64,000 bases of DNA from Paenibacillus pini JCM 16418 (GCF_000576305.1 NZ_BAVZ01000004.1:248001-312000), one strand, 5' to 3'; counted from the first letter of the stretch, positions 18,661-28,033 are shown. Notes: generated by a model from the letters alone, not told the origin. Numbers and translations are program-made.

Positions 18661-19593
18661 TCAGTCTTGAGTAACCTTTACTTCTTGTCGAAGCTGTTCA
18701 TAAGCATCGATATTAATACTACCAGCCTGCTCTGTCATTGCATTCGCAGTTCCAGCAGATGCGGATATTCGCAGGCACTCTTGAACTTCAAGTTGTTGAG
18801 CAATAGCTAATGCAGTACCAGCGACGAAAGAGTCGCCACATCCAACTGTATTTATAACTTGAACCGGAGGGCAAGTCGCTCGGTAAAACCGACCTTGATA
18901 CAAGGTTAGCGAACCCGCACCACCTAAGGACACAATGAGGCGGTCCATCTCATACTTCTGCTCCAGCTTTAGCATCGCAGCACGCAGTGCAGATTCATCC
19001 TGCACTTCAATTCCAAGCAGAGCAGCGACTTCTTCTTCATTAGGCTTAATCATATTCGGTTTAGCTTCAAGACCAAGCCGAAGTGCCTCTCCACTCGTAT
19101 CCAAAATGACATAAGCACCAGCCTGTTTGGCAATCTCAATTAAGGACACATAATAATCCTTCGGTACGCCAACGGGAAGACTTCCACTGAAGCATACAAC
19201 TTCTGATTTGGCCGCAAGCTCCATAATCTTTAGCTTCATGAGTTCAAGTGATTCAGCCTCTACCGAAGGTCCTGGCTCCAAAATTTCAGTCGAAGATTGA
19301 TCTTCTGCATCTAACATATTCAGACACAAACGAGATTCACCTTCGACAACGACGAAATCATGAGAAACCCCCATCGCACTAAGCTGCTGCTTAATCCATT
19401 CCCCATTCATACCCCCTACGAAACCTGTGGCCGTTACAGCCATACCCAGTTGAGACACGACTTTAGCCACATTAATTCCCTTACCACCTGGAGCCGCATG
19501 AAGACGATCCATCCGTGATACATGACCTTTAGGTAGACTTGTTAAATAGTAGGTTTTATCAATAGCCGCATTAAGTGTCACTGTCGTAATCAT
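18661..19593 (-). CDS. 1-phosphofructokinase-family hexose phosphate kinase
   Basis: A 310-residue PfkB-fold kinase of the FruK/LacC group. It begins ITTVTLNAAIDKTYYL, has the sugar-binding GGKGINVAKVVSQLG, CFSGSLPVGVP, and the ATP/catalytic motif NTVGCGDSFVAGTALA with the catalytic Asp. Family members phosphorylate fructose 1-phosphate or tagatose 6-phosphate at C6 or C1 to the bisphosphate. It is the last gene of the GH4-PfkB-PfkB cluster, following a gap of about 250 bp that may hold a decayed gene. Its likely role is to commit a hexose phosphate freed by the upstream enzymes to glycolysis. Confidence 0.88.
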   Translation of the reverse strand: MITTVTLNAAIDKTYYLTSLPKGHVSRMDRLHAAPGGKGINVAKVVSQLGMAVTATGFVGGMNGEWIKQQLSAMGVSHDFVVVEGESRLCLNMLDAEDQSSTEILEPGPSVEAESLELMKLKIMELAAKSEVVCFSGSLPVGVPKDYYVSLIEIAKQAGAYVILDTSGEALRLGLEAKPNMIKPNEEEVAALLGIEVQDESALRAAMLKLEQKYEMDRLIVSLGGAGSLTLYQGRFYRATCPPVQVINTVGCGDSFVAGTALAIAQQLEVQECLRISASAGTANAMTEQAGSINIDAYEQLRQEVKVTQD

Positions 19594-19619
19594 CGCATCA
19601 TTACATCCAATCTTTAAAT

Positions 19620-19832
19620 TTATTGAAGCATCCGAGTATGTTCATTTTTACTAGAATCGCTTCTGACTAATAAAACATTAACTTTATTCGCGCCTTGGTC
19701 ATTTCTGATTTTGTTTAAATGAAAGAATGAAGACGCTATCATAATTGAAGTATAACCTGCATGAATACATAGCACAACGACATCAGAACATGTGCTGTGA
19801 AACTTGCTTATTTCTACTAAAGTTCGGTTCAA
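19620..19832 (-). other. Unrecognised short reading frame inside sugar operon, possibly decayed
   Basis: A 70-codon open frame fills the space between two kinase genes on the same strand. It has no convincing ribosome site and reads SDVVVLCIHAGYTSIMIASS in the middle. I do not recognise a family. Because the flanking genes are otherwise tightly packed, this may be the rest of a lost operon gene (for example an aldolase or isomerase), but no motif proves it. Confidence 0.25.
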
Positions 19833-19846
19833 TCGTTAAGAAGAAC

Positions 19847-20776
19847 CTAATTCTGTCCCTTTTCCATCAAAGCTTGGATCGATTCCATTGTGGGTAGCGA
19901 CCCTGTCCCCCCTACACCTTGAGTAGAAATCGCTCCACATGCATTGGCGAACTTGATCATATCCTCATCCCGCAAACCGGATAGATAAGCATAGATCAAT
20001 CCTGCATTAAAAGCATCACCAGCACCCGTTGTGTCCACTGGAGTTACTTTAAAAGAATGAACATGCTTCGGCTCTTTCCCTGGAGCGTATAATGCAGCCC
20101 CAAGGCTTCCGCATTTCACGGCAAGAATATTAAATTTCTCAGGCAATAACGCTTTAACCTCATTAAGCAACTCCACTCCGTAAATATGAGTAATTTCTTC
20201 CTCGCTTGGGATAAAAAGATCCGTGTGAGCCATTAATCTATCAATCTTCTCCCGATACCACAGGCCATGCACATCCCAACCTGTATCAAAAGACGTACTG
20301 ACCCCTTGTTCACGGAGCTGCTCAAACAATGTTTCCCAATGATCCCGCATACCCTCCTGTAAATAGAAGGAACCAAAATGAACATGATCTGCTGCGATCA
20401 GCTTCTCCATCGGTAAAGCTTCCGGACGTAGTAGAGGAATCGTTCCCATATATGTAAGAAGTCCGCGATCATTTGGCGTAGAGAACGACAAGGTTACGCC
20501 TGTCTTAAGCTGCGTGTCCAGCTTGATTTCGTCGGTGTTCACGTTCATTCGTTTCAATTCGCGGATACATAATCTACCGAAATCATCATCACCAACAATA
20601 CTGACAAATTCCACCTTCGCTCCGATACTTGCCAAAGCGCATGCGGTAATTGCCGATGATGATCCGAGAACAATGTCAAAAGAGTCAATCAATTTCTCTC
20701 GATTCCACTCGGGCATAAGATCCCCACCAGATAGAATTACATCCACATTGAGTTCACCAATAACGACAACGCGCAC
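19847..20776 (-). CDS. PfkB-family carbohydrate kinase
   Basis: A 309-residue ribokinase-fold enzyme. It starts VVVIGELNVDVILSGG, with the substrate region LGSSSAITACALASIGAKV and the catalytic signature VDTTGAGDAFNAGLIYAYL. It phosphorylates a sugar or nucleoside at the expense of ATP in the cytoplasm. It lies immediately downstream of the GH4 glycosidase with a 15-bp gap, so it probably acts on the sugar or sugar phosphate released by that enzyme. The exact substrate is not deducible; adenosine kinase and ribokinase-like variants share these motifs. Confidence 0.88.
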   Translation of the reverse strand: MRVVVIGELNVDVILSGGDLMPEWNREKLIDSFDIVLGSSSAITACALASIGAKVEFVSIVGDDDFGRLCIRELKRMNVNTDEIKLDTQLKTGVTLSFSTPNDRGLLTYMGTIPLLRPEALPMEKLIAADHVHFGSFYLQEGMRDHWETLFEQLREQGVSTSFDTGWDVHGLWYREKIDRLMAHTDLFIPSEEEITHIYGVELLNEVKALLPEKFNILAVKCGSLGAALYAPGKEPKHVHSFKVTPVDTTGAGDAFNAGLIYAYLSGLRDEDMIKFANACGAISTQGVGGTGSLPTMESIQALMEKGQN

Positions 20777-20791
20777 AGCATCATACCTCCC

Positions 20792-22093
20792 TTATTTCAT
20801 GTTAGGAATATATTCGCGTTCTGCTTCGAACAGTTCATCGAACATATCTTTAATCTCAGCTAGTGAACATACAGCAGAAGTCAATGGATCTATCATCAGA
20901 GCATGCATCGCCTTCTCTTTGTCGTTCTCCAGTACAGAAGAAACCACGAGTTCGAAGAACGACATGTTGCTACGACATAAAGCAGCCAAGTGCTCTGGAA
21001 GATTACCAAACGGTGTTGGAGTGATACCATTTTGATTTACTAGACAAGCAACTTCAACAACGCCATTCTTAGGCAAATTGCCAATTAAACCATGGTTAGG
21101 TACATTTCCATGAATAACCCGAGTTTCATTTTTAACCATGGATTCGATAATGATTGGCGCGTATTCCATACCTCTTTGCATATTTATCGGAACTTCACCA
21201 GAAATTTGTTTTAGAATTTTCTCATCATTTTCTTGTCTCCATCTTGGCCAGTTGTTGGCATAAAACCCAGTTGCTCCGTTATAACCACTATTACAATGCT
21301 GATCAATTAGATCTTGTCTTTTCCGGTAGTATGGGATGTATTCAGAGAAATGTCCGCTGGATTCCGATACAAATGCACCAAGATATTTCATGGCATCGAA
21401 ACGAACAGGATCTTTCTTCAGGAATTCAGGGTCTTTAATGTTCTCCTTCAATATTGGATATAGATCTTTACCGTTGTGGGAAAGCTCAGTGAACCATGAC
21501 ATGTGGTTGATACCACCTGCTCTCCACTTCAACTCTTCATAAGGAACGTTCGCATATTCAGCTAGTTGACGGGAAGAATGCTGAATAGAATGACATAAAC
21601 CCACTACAGGAAGATCCGTAATGCGAGAAGTAAGCAAGGTTACCACTGACATTGGGTTCGTATAGTTTAAGATCGTAGCATTCGGAGCCAAATCTTCGAT
21701 ATCTCTGACAATTTCAATCCAACTCGGGAGTGTACGAAGCGTTTTGAACAATCCGCCAGGACCTAGTGTATCTCCAATACATTGGTTTACTCCGTATTTC
21801 AAAGGGATTTCAAATTCATATTTCACGTTGGCAAGACCGCCAACCTCAATTTGATTAATGACAAATTGAGAATCGCTAATCACTTCCCTGCGGTTAGTCG
21901 ATGCAATAACGCGCCACTTCTTGCCGGTTTCTCCTATAAGCTTTTGCACGAGTTTGCGTGCAATTCCAAGTCTCTTCTCATCCAAATCAACAAGGGCGAT
22001 TACACCTTCATTCAAATCAGTGATATTCAAAATATCTATGACAATTTCATTCGTGAAAGCACTTCCCGCACCTATAATCGATATTTTTGTCAT
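20792..22093 (-). CDS. Family 4 glycoside hydrolase (NAD- and Mn-dependent, MelA/LplD-like)
   Basis: A 433-residue GH4 protein. The start is ATG 22093, with AAAGGGGAC upstream; the longer open frame to 22165 runs into the regulatory region. The N-terminal Rossmann loop reads ISIIGAGSAFTNEI. Metal and substrate residues are in NYTNPMSVVT, GLCHSIQH (Cys) and GGINHMSWF (His), as in GH4 enzymes that oxidise C3, eliminate and re-reduce using NAD+ and Mn2+. It opens alpha- or beta-linked sugars, possibly alpha-galactosides or phosphorylated disaccharides. First gene of the cluster with two PfkB kinases and divergent from a LacI regulator, which probably controls it. Confidence 0.88.
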   Translation of the reverse strand: MTKISIIGAGSAFTNEIVIDILNITDLNEGVIALVDLDEKRLGIARKLVQKLIGETGKKWRVIASTNRREVISDSQFVINQIEVGGLANVKYEFEIPLKYGVNQCIGDTLGPGGLFKTLRTLPSWIEIVRDIEDLAPNATILNYTNPMSVVTLLTSRITDLPVVGLCHSIQHSSRQLAEYANVPYEELKWRAGGINHMSWFTELSHNGKDLYPILKENIKDPEFLKKDPVRFDAMKYLGAFVSESSGHFSEYIPYYRKRQDLIDQHCNSGYNGATGFYANNWPRWRQENDEKILKQISGEVPINMQRGMEYAPIIIESMVKNETRVIHGNVPNHGLIGNLPKNGVVEVACLVNQNGITPTPFGNLPEHLAALCRSNMSFFELVVSSVLENDKEKAMHALMIDPLTSAVCSLAEIKDMFDELFEAEREYIPNMK

Positions 22094-22165
22094 GTGGATG
22101 TCCCCTTTTTGTAAGATTACTCTTATCCCTTTAAAATGCTTTTTATAGCAAAATTGTATGTCCAT

Positions 22166-22332
22166 AAATTTGCAATGTCAACCTTATTTTTTTATATTTT
22201 TGCCGCAAATATTGCAATATTTATTTTATATATGCGCAAAATTTGCAATTGACCTCTTGGACCCAATGCATTAACATTAGACCTAAGATTTGCGGCAACA
22301 TTTACACATTTGGTTAAAAGGCGGTTATACAA
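22166..22332. promoter_or_regulatory. Divergent promoter/operator region of the GH4 operon and its LacI regulator
   Basis: Several half-sites of the type TTGC/GCAA recur: TTGCCGCAA near 22200, GCGCAAAATTTGC near 22233, and TTGCGGCAA near 22288, plus TTGCAA variants. The first and third are the same 9-mer in opposite orientation. They are candidate operators for the LacI protein encoded at 22333. AT-rich -10-like tracts lie between them. Confidence 0.5.
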
Positions 22333-23358
22333 ATGCCCACACTTAAAGATATTGCTGATGTTGTTGGCGTCTCTGTCTCCACTGTGTCTCGGGTTCTGGC
22401 TAACGAAGCCAACCGTTCCGTGAACACGGATACGAAACAACGAATTTGGGATACGGCAACCAAGCTTGGATATAAACATAAAAATAAGGTCGTGGAGCAA
22501 CCAGACACATTAAGAAGTGTCGGTTGTATCGTGTCCACACTGCAAAACCGTCACTATCATCCGTACTTTTCCGTTATTTTAGATGGCATTGACCAAGAAC
22601 TCGCTAAGCACGGCTATACAATGGCTTATACCTATACGCAGCAAGATCTCAAAAAGCCTGAACTACTGAAACAGGCCGTGCAAGCGAATAAAGTCGCAGG
22701 CATCATTCTAATCGAAGGAATTGACGCAAAGAGCTATAGTTTTATTAAAAAGCATGTCCCTACTCTTGTAGGAATCGACGTCTCAGACCAGAGTATATCC
22801 AATATATCGTACGACCGGCTCAACGCAGCCGAATCTGCTGTAACTCATCTCATTGAGCAGGGACATCGCAAAATTCTGTTTATCGGCGGCACGGGCTTGT
22901 CCGGACATTTTGAAAGAGAGAAGCGTTTCAGAGGTTACAAGCTGGCACTACAAAGAGCTGAAATCATGTTTGATCCGGCACTTGTTATGGATGCCAATTG
23001 GGAACCAAACCAAGCATATGAAGGCATGCTAGCCTATTTAGATGCGAATGCTTCTGCTTTGCCCACAGCAGTTTTTGCGGCAAGTGACATCATGGCGATG
23101 GCTGCTATGCGTGCAATCTCTGAGAAGGGTTACCGCATTCCGCAGGATTTTGCGATTATAGGATTCGATGATAATGAACCTTCACAGTATACGATCCCTC
23201 CTTTATCCACGATCCATATTCCAACGTTCGAGATTGGTGTTATTGCGGCTAAGACTCTTTTGCAGACGATCAAAGATCCCTACCCGCTTCCGGTGCGTAT
23301 TTCCGTACCATTCGATCCGATGTTCCGAGCATCGAGCCAATGGGTAGTCTCAACATGA
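22333..23358 (+). CDS. LacI-family transcriptional regulator
   Basis: A 341-residue repressor with an N-terminal LacI HTH and hinge (TLKDIADVVGVSVSTVSRVL, then WDTATKLGYKHK). A periplasmic-binding-protein-like effector domain follows, with SCI-type segments such as AVFAASDIMAMAAMRAISEKG and AIIGFDDNEPSQYTIPPLST. It binds operators as a dimer or tetramer and releases on sugar binding. Divergent from the GH4/kinase operon, with shared TTGC-GCAA repeats between them, so it probably represses that operon and itself. A strong terminator follows. Confidence 0.93.
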   Translation: MPTLKDIADVVGVSVSTVSRVLANEANRSVNTDTKQRIWDTATKLGYKHKNKVVEQPDTLRSVGCIVSTLQNRHYHPYFSVILDGIDQELAKHGYTMAYTYTQQDLKKPELLKQAVQANKVAGIILIEGIDAKSYSFIKKHVPTLVGIDVSDQSISNISYDRLNAAESAVTHLIEQGHRKILFIGGTGLSGHFEREKRFRGYKLALQRAEIMFDPALVMDANWEPNQAYEGMLAYLDANASALPTAVFAASDIMAMAAMRAISEKGYRIPQDFAIIGFDDNEPSQYTIPPLSTIHIPTFEIGVIAAKTLLQTIKDPYPLPVRISVPFDPMFRASSQWVVST

Positions 23359-23365
23359 ATAAGAA

Positions 23366-23409
23366 AAGGCTAGAGATCAGAAAATATCTGATTCTCTAGC
23401 CTTATTTTT
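23366..23409 (+). terminator. Terminator after lacI-type gene
   Basis: AAGGCTAGAGATCAG and CTGATTCTCTAGCCTT pair almost perfectly and are followed by ATTTTTG. Confidence 0.92.
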
Positions 23410-23520
23410 GAGTGTTACATGTGCACCTTTAATGTACGATATTTTTCATCTAATCCACGATTGACAGAATAAATAAGCAGTCATATTCTGTAAGAATATG
23501 ACACTAAGGGAGCCATTACT

Positions 23521-24393
23521 TTGCCTGATATAAATAAAAGTTCAAAATCTCCATTTGATATGAGTCACCTTAGTCTACGTGCAGACTGTGAGAATTGCTT
23601 CGGCTTATGCTGTGCTGCACTGCCCTTCGCAGCCTCGGTGGACTTCGCAATGGATAAAGACGCCGGACAACCCTGCCGCAATTTACAATCTGATTTCCGT
23701 TGCGGTATTCACACTTCACTCAGGGAGCAAGGATTCCGAGGTTGCACGGTGTATGACTGCTTTGGCGCTGGGCAAAAGGTTGCCCAGATCACCTACGGTG
23801 GAGAAGACTGGCTAGAATCTCCAAGATCCGCGAAGCAAATGTTCGAAGTATTTCCCATCATGCGACAACTCCATGAATTACTCTGGTATATAAACGAAGC
23901 ACTCACTGTACAGCCAGCAAGTTCAATTCACGATGAGCTTCGCTCCATGTTCAATGAAACAGAACGCCTTACTTTCCTTAGCCCCGAAGCGCTCTTACTG
24001 CTGGATGTGGATGCGCATCGAGGACATGTAAATTCGCTACTGCTAAAGACAAGTGAATTTGTTCGGGCAGAAGCCCTTCTTAAGCTAAAGAGCCGTCCAG
24101 GACAACGAAAAACATTCGAACGTGGTGCTGACCTCTTCGGCGCTAAACTCCGAGGTGCTGACCTAAGAGGCGCCAATTTGAGAGGGGCTTATCTCATTGC
24201 TGCGGATCTTAGAGGTGCAGATCTAAGAGCTACGGACCTCATTGGGGCTGATTTTAGAGATACTAATATCAGCGGTGCGGACCTCACAGATAGTATCTTT
24301 CTCACCCAATTTCAGCTCAATGCTGCGATAGGTGATACCAATACAAAGATACCACCCTTGCTTACTCGACCAACGCACTGGTCTAATGTTTAA
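23521..24393 (+). CDS. Pentapeptide-repeat protein with N-terminal cysteine cluster
   Basis: A 290-residue protein starting with TTG after AAGGGAG. Residues about 20-85 form a Cys-rich domain: CENCFGLCC, then C in GQPCRNL, FRCGIH, RGCTVYDCFG. This spacing is typical of YkgJ-like zinc or Fe-S clusters. After a helical middle, residues about 200-270 are pentapeptide repeats of the A(D/N)LxG type (GADLFGAKLRGADLRGANLRGAY...), forming a right-handed beta helix. Such fusions are common in Paenibacillaceae and actinobacteria but have no assigned function. Monocistronic. A DNA-mimic role, as in Qnr proteins, is conceivable but unsupported. Confidence 0.85.
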   Translation: MPDINKSSKSPFDMSHLSLRADCENCFGLCCAALPFAASVDFAMDKDAGQPCRNLQSDFRCGIHTSLREQGFRGCTVYDCFGAGQKVAQITYGGEDWLESPRSAKQMFEVFPIMRQLHELLWYINEALTVQPASSIHDELRSMFNETERLTFLSPEALLLLDVDAHRGHVNSLLLKTSEFVRAEALLKLKSRPGQRKTFERGADLFGAKLRGADLRGANLRGAYLIAADLRGADLRATDLIGADFRDTNISGADLTDSIFLTQFQLNAAIGDTNTKIPPLLTRPTHWSNV

Positions 24394-24410
24394 AGATTTA
24401 CTTCCCTACT

Positions 24411-25340
24411 TCACCGTATTCGAATTACTTTAGTAAAAAGCTCATTCGTTTCTACATCATAAGCATGATTGTTTGATAAAGGCTCTTCTATGAAGTTGAG
24501 ACCCGGCGAATAAATAAAGGCTCCACCTACTTTTAAAGCTTTTAAGATTTCCATGTATTTCAAAGCATAATTCTCAAAATTACCATCCTCTTTCATATGA
24601 TGATGCATGAAATGATTAGAGAATGCCATATGAGAAACAATAGTGCCCCACGTATCCGGTGTGAACGTATAATCAAGCCAATTTACCTGAATTAAAAAAT
24701 CAGTATCATTTACATTTCGATCCATTCCACATGCATCTATTTCATTCTCTCTGAGGAAGTGAACCATGCTAGCTTGTGAACCGCATCCTATATCTAGTAC
24801 GGGTTGCACAATTGTGTCAAAATCTAGTTCTAATAAGGACATTTGGAATTCAGGAGTGTATTCAGCACATTTGATATCCAACAGATCGGATCTCTCTTTA
24901 TATTTTTCAAATATTGCGGTGCCGTTAGATTTAACTAGATAGCTCTGCAAATTCTGATAATGAGCAGCAAATAATAGCTCAAGTTCTTCTGTCGAGATCT
25001 CTAGTTGATTAGCAATATCATAGACTTGATCAAATAAATCACGATACATTTCATGTAGCTTCTTCTGATCATCTTGACTAAAATTCAGATACTGATTCGC
25101 CTCAATAAATGACTTAACTGTTTTAACAGAAACATCCTTAATTAACTGTTTATAAGTGCCATCTAATTTAACAGATTTGATGAAATCTGAAAGCTCAGGA
25201 GCTCTTTTTCTTAACATTTCCATCGTTTCATCAGAAGGAGTTAGTACAAGATGTCCGTTCGTTTCATAAAAGAAGCTCTTATTTCGATTATGAAATATTT
25301 GCTGCTCGATCTCATCCTGAAAATCGGATAACGTGAACAT
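24411..25340 (-). CDS. Class I SAM-dependent methyltransferase-like protein
   Basis: A 309-residue protein with an all-helical N-terminal half (about 1-170) and a C-terminal Rossmann-like methyltransferase core. Motif I appears as PVLDIGCGSQASMVHFL, motif II region as IDACGMDRNVND, and a post-motif segment WGTIVSHMAFSNHFMHHH replaces the usual acidic motif. The start is ATG after AGGAGGAAAACC. It follows an unrecognised gene by 15 bp, so the two probably form an operon. Substrate unknown. The histidine-rich stretch after motif III is unusual for the superfamily. Confidence 0.72.
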   Translation of the reverse strand: MFTLSDFQDEIEQQIFHNRNKSFFYETNGHLVLTPSDETMEMLRKRAPELSDFIKSVKLDGTYKQLIKDVSVKTVKSFIEANQYLNFSQDDQKKLHEMYRDLFDQVYDIANQLEISTEELELLFAAHYQNLQSYLVKSNGTAIFEKYKERSDLLDIKCAEYTPEFQMSLLELDFDTIVQPVLDIGCGSQASMVHFLRENEIDACGMDRNVNDTDFLIQVNWLDYTFTPDTWGTIVSHMAFSNHFMHHHMKEDGNFENYALKYMEILKALKVGGAFIYSPGLNFIEEPLSNNHAYDVETNELFTKVIRIR

Positions 25341-25354
25341 GGTTTTCCTCCTAC

Positions 25355-25948
25355 CTATTCAAAAAGGACTTCCTTATCTAAAATGATGATTTCCTCTTGA
25401 AAACTCTCTATTGGCTCCGCATAAGGAATCAATGAAAGAGTAAAACCTGTCATGTCATCAGACAAAGTAGGACTGACTATGAAAGTCAAATGCGTCTTGC
25501 CACCGCCTCCACTGGAGCCATTTCTGCGAGCACTATACTCTTTATCGCCTTGAATGTCTAAGAGTAGCTCTGTCCGAAGATATCCTCTGATATTCTCACT
25601 ATTAAGACTATTAATATCAATATGCACAACACTTCCATGTTCATGCTGCATTGCATGGGTTATATTGTATTCAAAGCCTTCAAGAACCGCTCTTTTCATG
25701 ATAGACACTGCTTCATCAGGAAACTCAGGACGGTAACGATCGTTAAGACTGTGCATAAGCCAATTAATTTTTGAAATTTTCATATCAAACGTTGTAGCCA
25801 TTTCTTGTATGATTTCTTGTTCTGGAAAATATCTTTTGCCTTTTGATAAATCCATTCGCTGCCTCATAAGGTTCAAAATCCCCTCATCGATTGCCCGAAA
25901 TTCATCGTTATACTCGTTAGGTATCATACGAAGTTCACTCCAGCCCAT
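25355..25948 (-). CDS. Uncharacterised protein, operon partner of methyltransferase
   Basis: About 197 residues, starting at ATG 25948 after AAAGGGG. The N-terminal 60 residues resemble a helical dimerisation segment (DEGILNLMRQRMDLSKGKRYF), reminiscent of chorismate-mutase-like helices but without their catalytic pattern. The C-terminal part is beta-rich with a Gly-rich GSSGGGGKTHLTF. No signal peptide or TM segment. It is 15 bp upstream of the methyltransferase-like gene at 24411. I do not recognise the family and assign no function. Confidence 0.6.
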   Translation of the reverse strand: MGWSELRMIPNEYNDEFRAIDEGILNLMRQRMDLSKGKRYFPEQEIIQEMATTFDMKISKINWLMHSLNDRYRPEFPDEAVSIMKRAVLEGFEYNITHAMQHEHGSVVHIDINSLNSENIRGYLRTELLLDIQGDKEYSARRNGSSGGGGKTHLTFIVSPTLSDDMTGFTLSLIPYAEPIESFQEEIIILDKEVLFE

Positions 25949-26026
25949 CAATTTTTACCCCTTTCAACTTATACTATAATATTTTATTATAGCTAAACTA
26001 TAGATGTTTTCCAAATGATGGAATAC

Positions 26027-26056
26027 AAAAAAAAGACAGCCAATCTCTCAGCTGCC
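26027..26056 (-). terminator. Terminator after methyltransferase gene at 26071
   Basis: On the minus strand GGCAGC...GCTGTC pair around TGAGAGATTG and are followed by eight T. Confidence 0.8.
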
Positions 26057-26070
26057 TCCAGTTAAATATA

Positions 26071-26802
26071 TTATTTCACTGCCGAAATTATCAAGAACAT
26101 CGGTCTCCGAGTCTCGTCTTGCATCCATTGATCATCCTTCATCATTTCTTCAGAAGGCACGGGTTCATTAACAGCTTGAATTGCAAAGCCAGCTCCAATT
26201 AAATCATTGAAATAGGTCGAGATCGTTCGATGATACTTAATCACATTCTCCGTTAAGAATGTAGTTTCTCGAATCCCCTCTGTTTGGTACTGATCTACTG
26301 GCCAATGTAGGCGATTACCCTCACCATCATAGGACCAGTCTTGTTCGTTTCGAGATGTAAATATAGGATGCTCGACAGAGAAAATGAATGTTCCTCCCGG
26401 CTTCAAGCAATCATATACCTTTTTACAAACTGCTTCAAAAGATTCGATGTAATGAAAAGCCAATGAACTCAACACCACATCAAATTGTGAAGCCGGGAAA
26501 TCGATATCTTCAATTGGCATATGGATATATGTAATTGCAGGATCATCAGTTTGATCACGCGCCGTCTGGAGCATTTTCTCAGAAATATCCACACCCACTA
26601 CTGAACTTGCCTGCTGCTCACGAGCATATCGACAATGCCACCCGAATCCACATCCTAAATCCAGTATCGTTGTATCTCGCAGATCAGGTAATAAGGTTCT
26701 AAATTCATGCCATTCTCCCGCACCTTCAAGTCCTTTGATGGAACGTGGCATTTGCTTATATGCTGAAAAGAAATTTGCGTCGTCATATTTGTTTTGCTTC
26801 AT
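26071..26802 (-). CDS. Class I SAM-dependent methyltransferase (UbiE/COQ5-like)
   Basis: A 243-residue methyltransferase with a standard order of motifs: I ILDLGCGFGWHCRYA, II VVGVDISEKML, post-I ITYIHMPIEDIDFP, III FDVVLSSLAFHYI, then LKPGGTFIFSVEHPI. The start is ATG 26802, ten bases after GGAG; the longer frame to 26826 has no ribosome site. Substrate is likely a small molecule, but family members are too varied to name it. Monocistronic, with its own terminator. It resembles SAM methyltransferases that are widespread as accessory genes in bacilli. Confidence 0.88.
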   Translation of the reverse strand: MKQNKYDDANFFSAYKQMPRSIKGLEGAGEWHEFRTLLPDLRDTTILDLGCGFGWHCRYAREQQASSVVGVDISEKMLQTARDQTDDPAITYIHMPIEDIDFPASQFDVVLSSLAFHYIESFEAVCKKVYDCLKPGGTFIFSVEHPIFTSRNEQDWSYDGEGNRLHWPVDQYQTEGIRETTFLTENVIKYHRTISTYFNDLIGAGFAIQAVNEPVPSEEMMKDDQWMQDETRRPMFLIISAVK

Positions 26803-26986
26803 CAGGTATACATCTCCTATTGTCACTTGTTAATATTCAGTGTTCATTAATATGCTAACTTAAACATTTCTCTACTTCAAGTAGCTCACCAATAGTCGAG
26901 AAAAGATAAGGACTCGGAAGTTCTATCTTTGCAATGTATATCTATGTAACCTAACTCTGCATGTTAAATTGCACTTATATTATAAC

Positions 26987-27018
26987 AAAAAAAAAGAGCT
27001 GCAATATTGCAAACCCTT
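26987..27018 (-). terminator. Possible terminator after the gene at 27068
   Basis: A 12-bp palindrome TGCAATATTGCA is followed on the minus strand by GCTC and nine T. The stem is short because the palindrome leaves little loop, so this is uncertain. Confidence 0.4.
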
Positions 27019-27067
27019 TTAACGTATCTAACGATTACAATGCACTTTTTGTCACGTATTGATAAAA

Positions 27068-27376
27068 TTAACCTTCTGTCACATCCGCACGCAATTCTCC
27101 CGCTACCTCAAGCATTCTAGGAATTACTGCTTCATTCGTACCCGATACATATACATCTCCTTGATAATATCTGAATGGAATTTTCGTATCTTTAAAACTC
27201 CACATGAAAAAATCTCCCTGAATGGACATGCTTGTAGAACCAGTCACCTCAAAAACGGATGTATAGGTAAAATCAGGCTGAGACGTGAAATACTGTTTAC
27301 ATTCTTCCAAAGATATCGTTTGTGGCAAGTCACTATTTTCCTGAAATGCTCTTGTAATACGATAGCGTTGACTCAT
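27068..27376 (-). CDS. Uncharacterised cytosolic protein
   Basis: A 102-residue, mildly acidic protein without signal or TM segment. It begins MSQRYRITRAFQ and includes VFEVTGSTSMSIQGDF and FRYYQGDVYVSG, suggesting a small beta-rich fold. It starts with ATG after a weak GGAGG-like TTGGAGGCATATAA. The coding signature (a clean minus-strand frame with its own start and stop in a gene-sized slot) supports a real gene, but I do not recognise the family. Confidence 0.55.
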   Translation of the reverse strand: MSQRYRITRAFQENSDLPQTISLEECKQYFTSQPDFTYTSVFEVTGSTSMSIQGDFFMWSFKDTKIPFRYYQGDVYVSGTNEAVIPRMLEVAGELRADVTEG

Positions 27377-27466
27377 TTATATGCCTCCAATATAGTTCCC
27401 TAAATTAATGCGTTCCGTAAGCTATTTTACACCATGTATAGCTTACTTTCATTCTATCGTCCCTGT

Positions 27467-28033
27467 TTACAGCCAAAAAGTCGGATAATTACGATCGTTA
27501 CGCAAATTATTAATTAAAAGTGCAAACAATACAATCAGTATGGATCCAATGAATACAGGTGTAAACAAATACCTCCAACCGTAACCACCCAGCATGATAA
27601 TGATTGGATCAGCCCCTGCTGGTGGATGGGTTGTTTTGGATATCATCATCAATGCGATGGCTAAGCCGACTGCTAAGCCAATTGCCCAAGGTTCAGATCC
27701 TAATACATGGTATATAACTAAGCCAATGAAAGACGAAATCATATGACCACCTATAATATTTCTTGGCTGAGATAACGGTGCATTCCAAACACCAAAGGCA
27801 AGAACACAACTCGCACCAAATGGTGCCATTAACCATTCGGAAGCAGTCATACTCGTAAGTAATGCCAAGACAGAGATCGTCAAGAACCCTCCGAAAAGTC
27901 CTGTGATCGAATCCTTTACATTGATTTGTAATGGACTTCTCCCTGTTCCCTTCATTTTAGATAAATATTGCCAATAATTCCGTTGCACTTTTTCTTCTTC
28001 TCCTGCAATCATTCCATTCATTGCTCCATCCAT
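27467..28033 (-). CDS. HPP-family membrane protein
   Basis: A 188-residue integral membrane protein with about four or five TM segments. The hallmark THPPAGADPI motif that names the family lies near residue 138, and FGASCVLAFGVWNAPLSQPRN is also typical. HPP proteins of cyanobacteria and plant chloroplasts move nitrite; function in Firmicutes is not established. ATG 28033 lacks a strong ribosome site; an internal GTG at about codon 16, preceded by GGAGAAGAAG, is a plausible true start. Monocistronic. Confidence 0.82.
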   Translation of the reverse strand: MDGAMNGMIAGEEEKVQRNYWQYLSKMKGTGRSPLQINVKDSITGLFGGFLTISVLALLTSMTASEWLMAPFGASCVLAFGVWNAPLSQPRNIIGGHMISSFIGLVIYHVLGSEPWAIGLAVGLAIALMMISKTTHPPAGADPIIIMLGGYGWRYLFTPVFIGSILIVLFALLINNLRNDRNYPTFWL

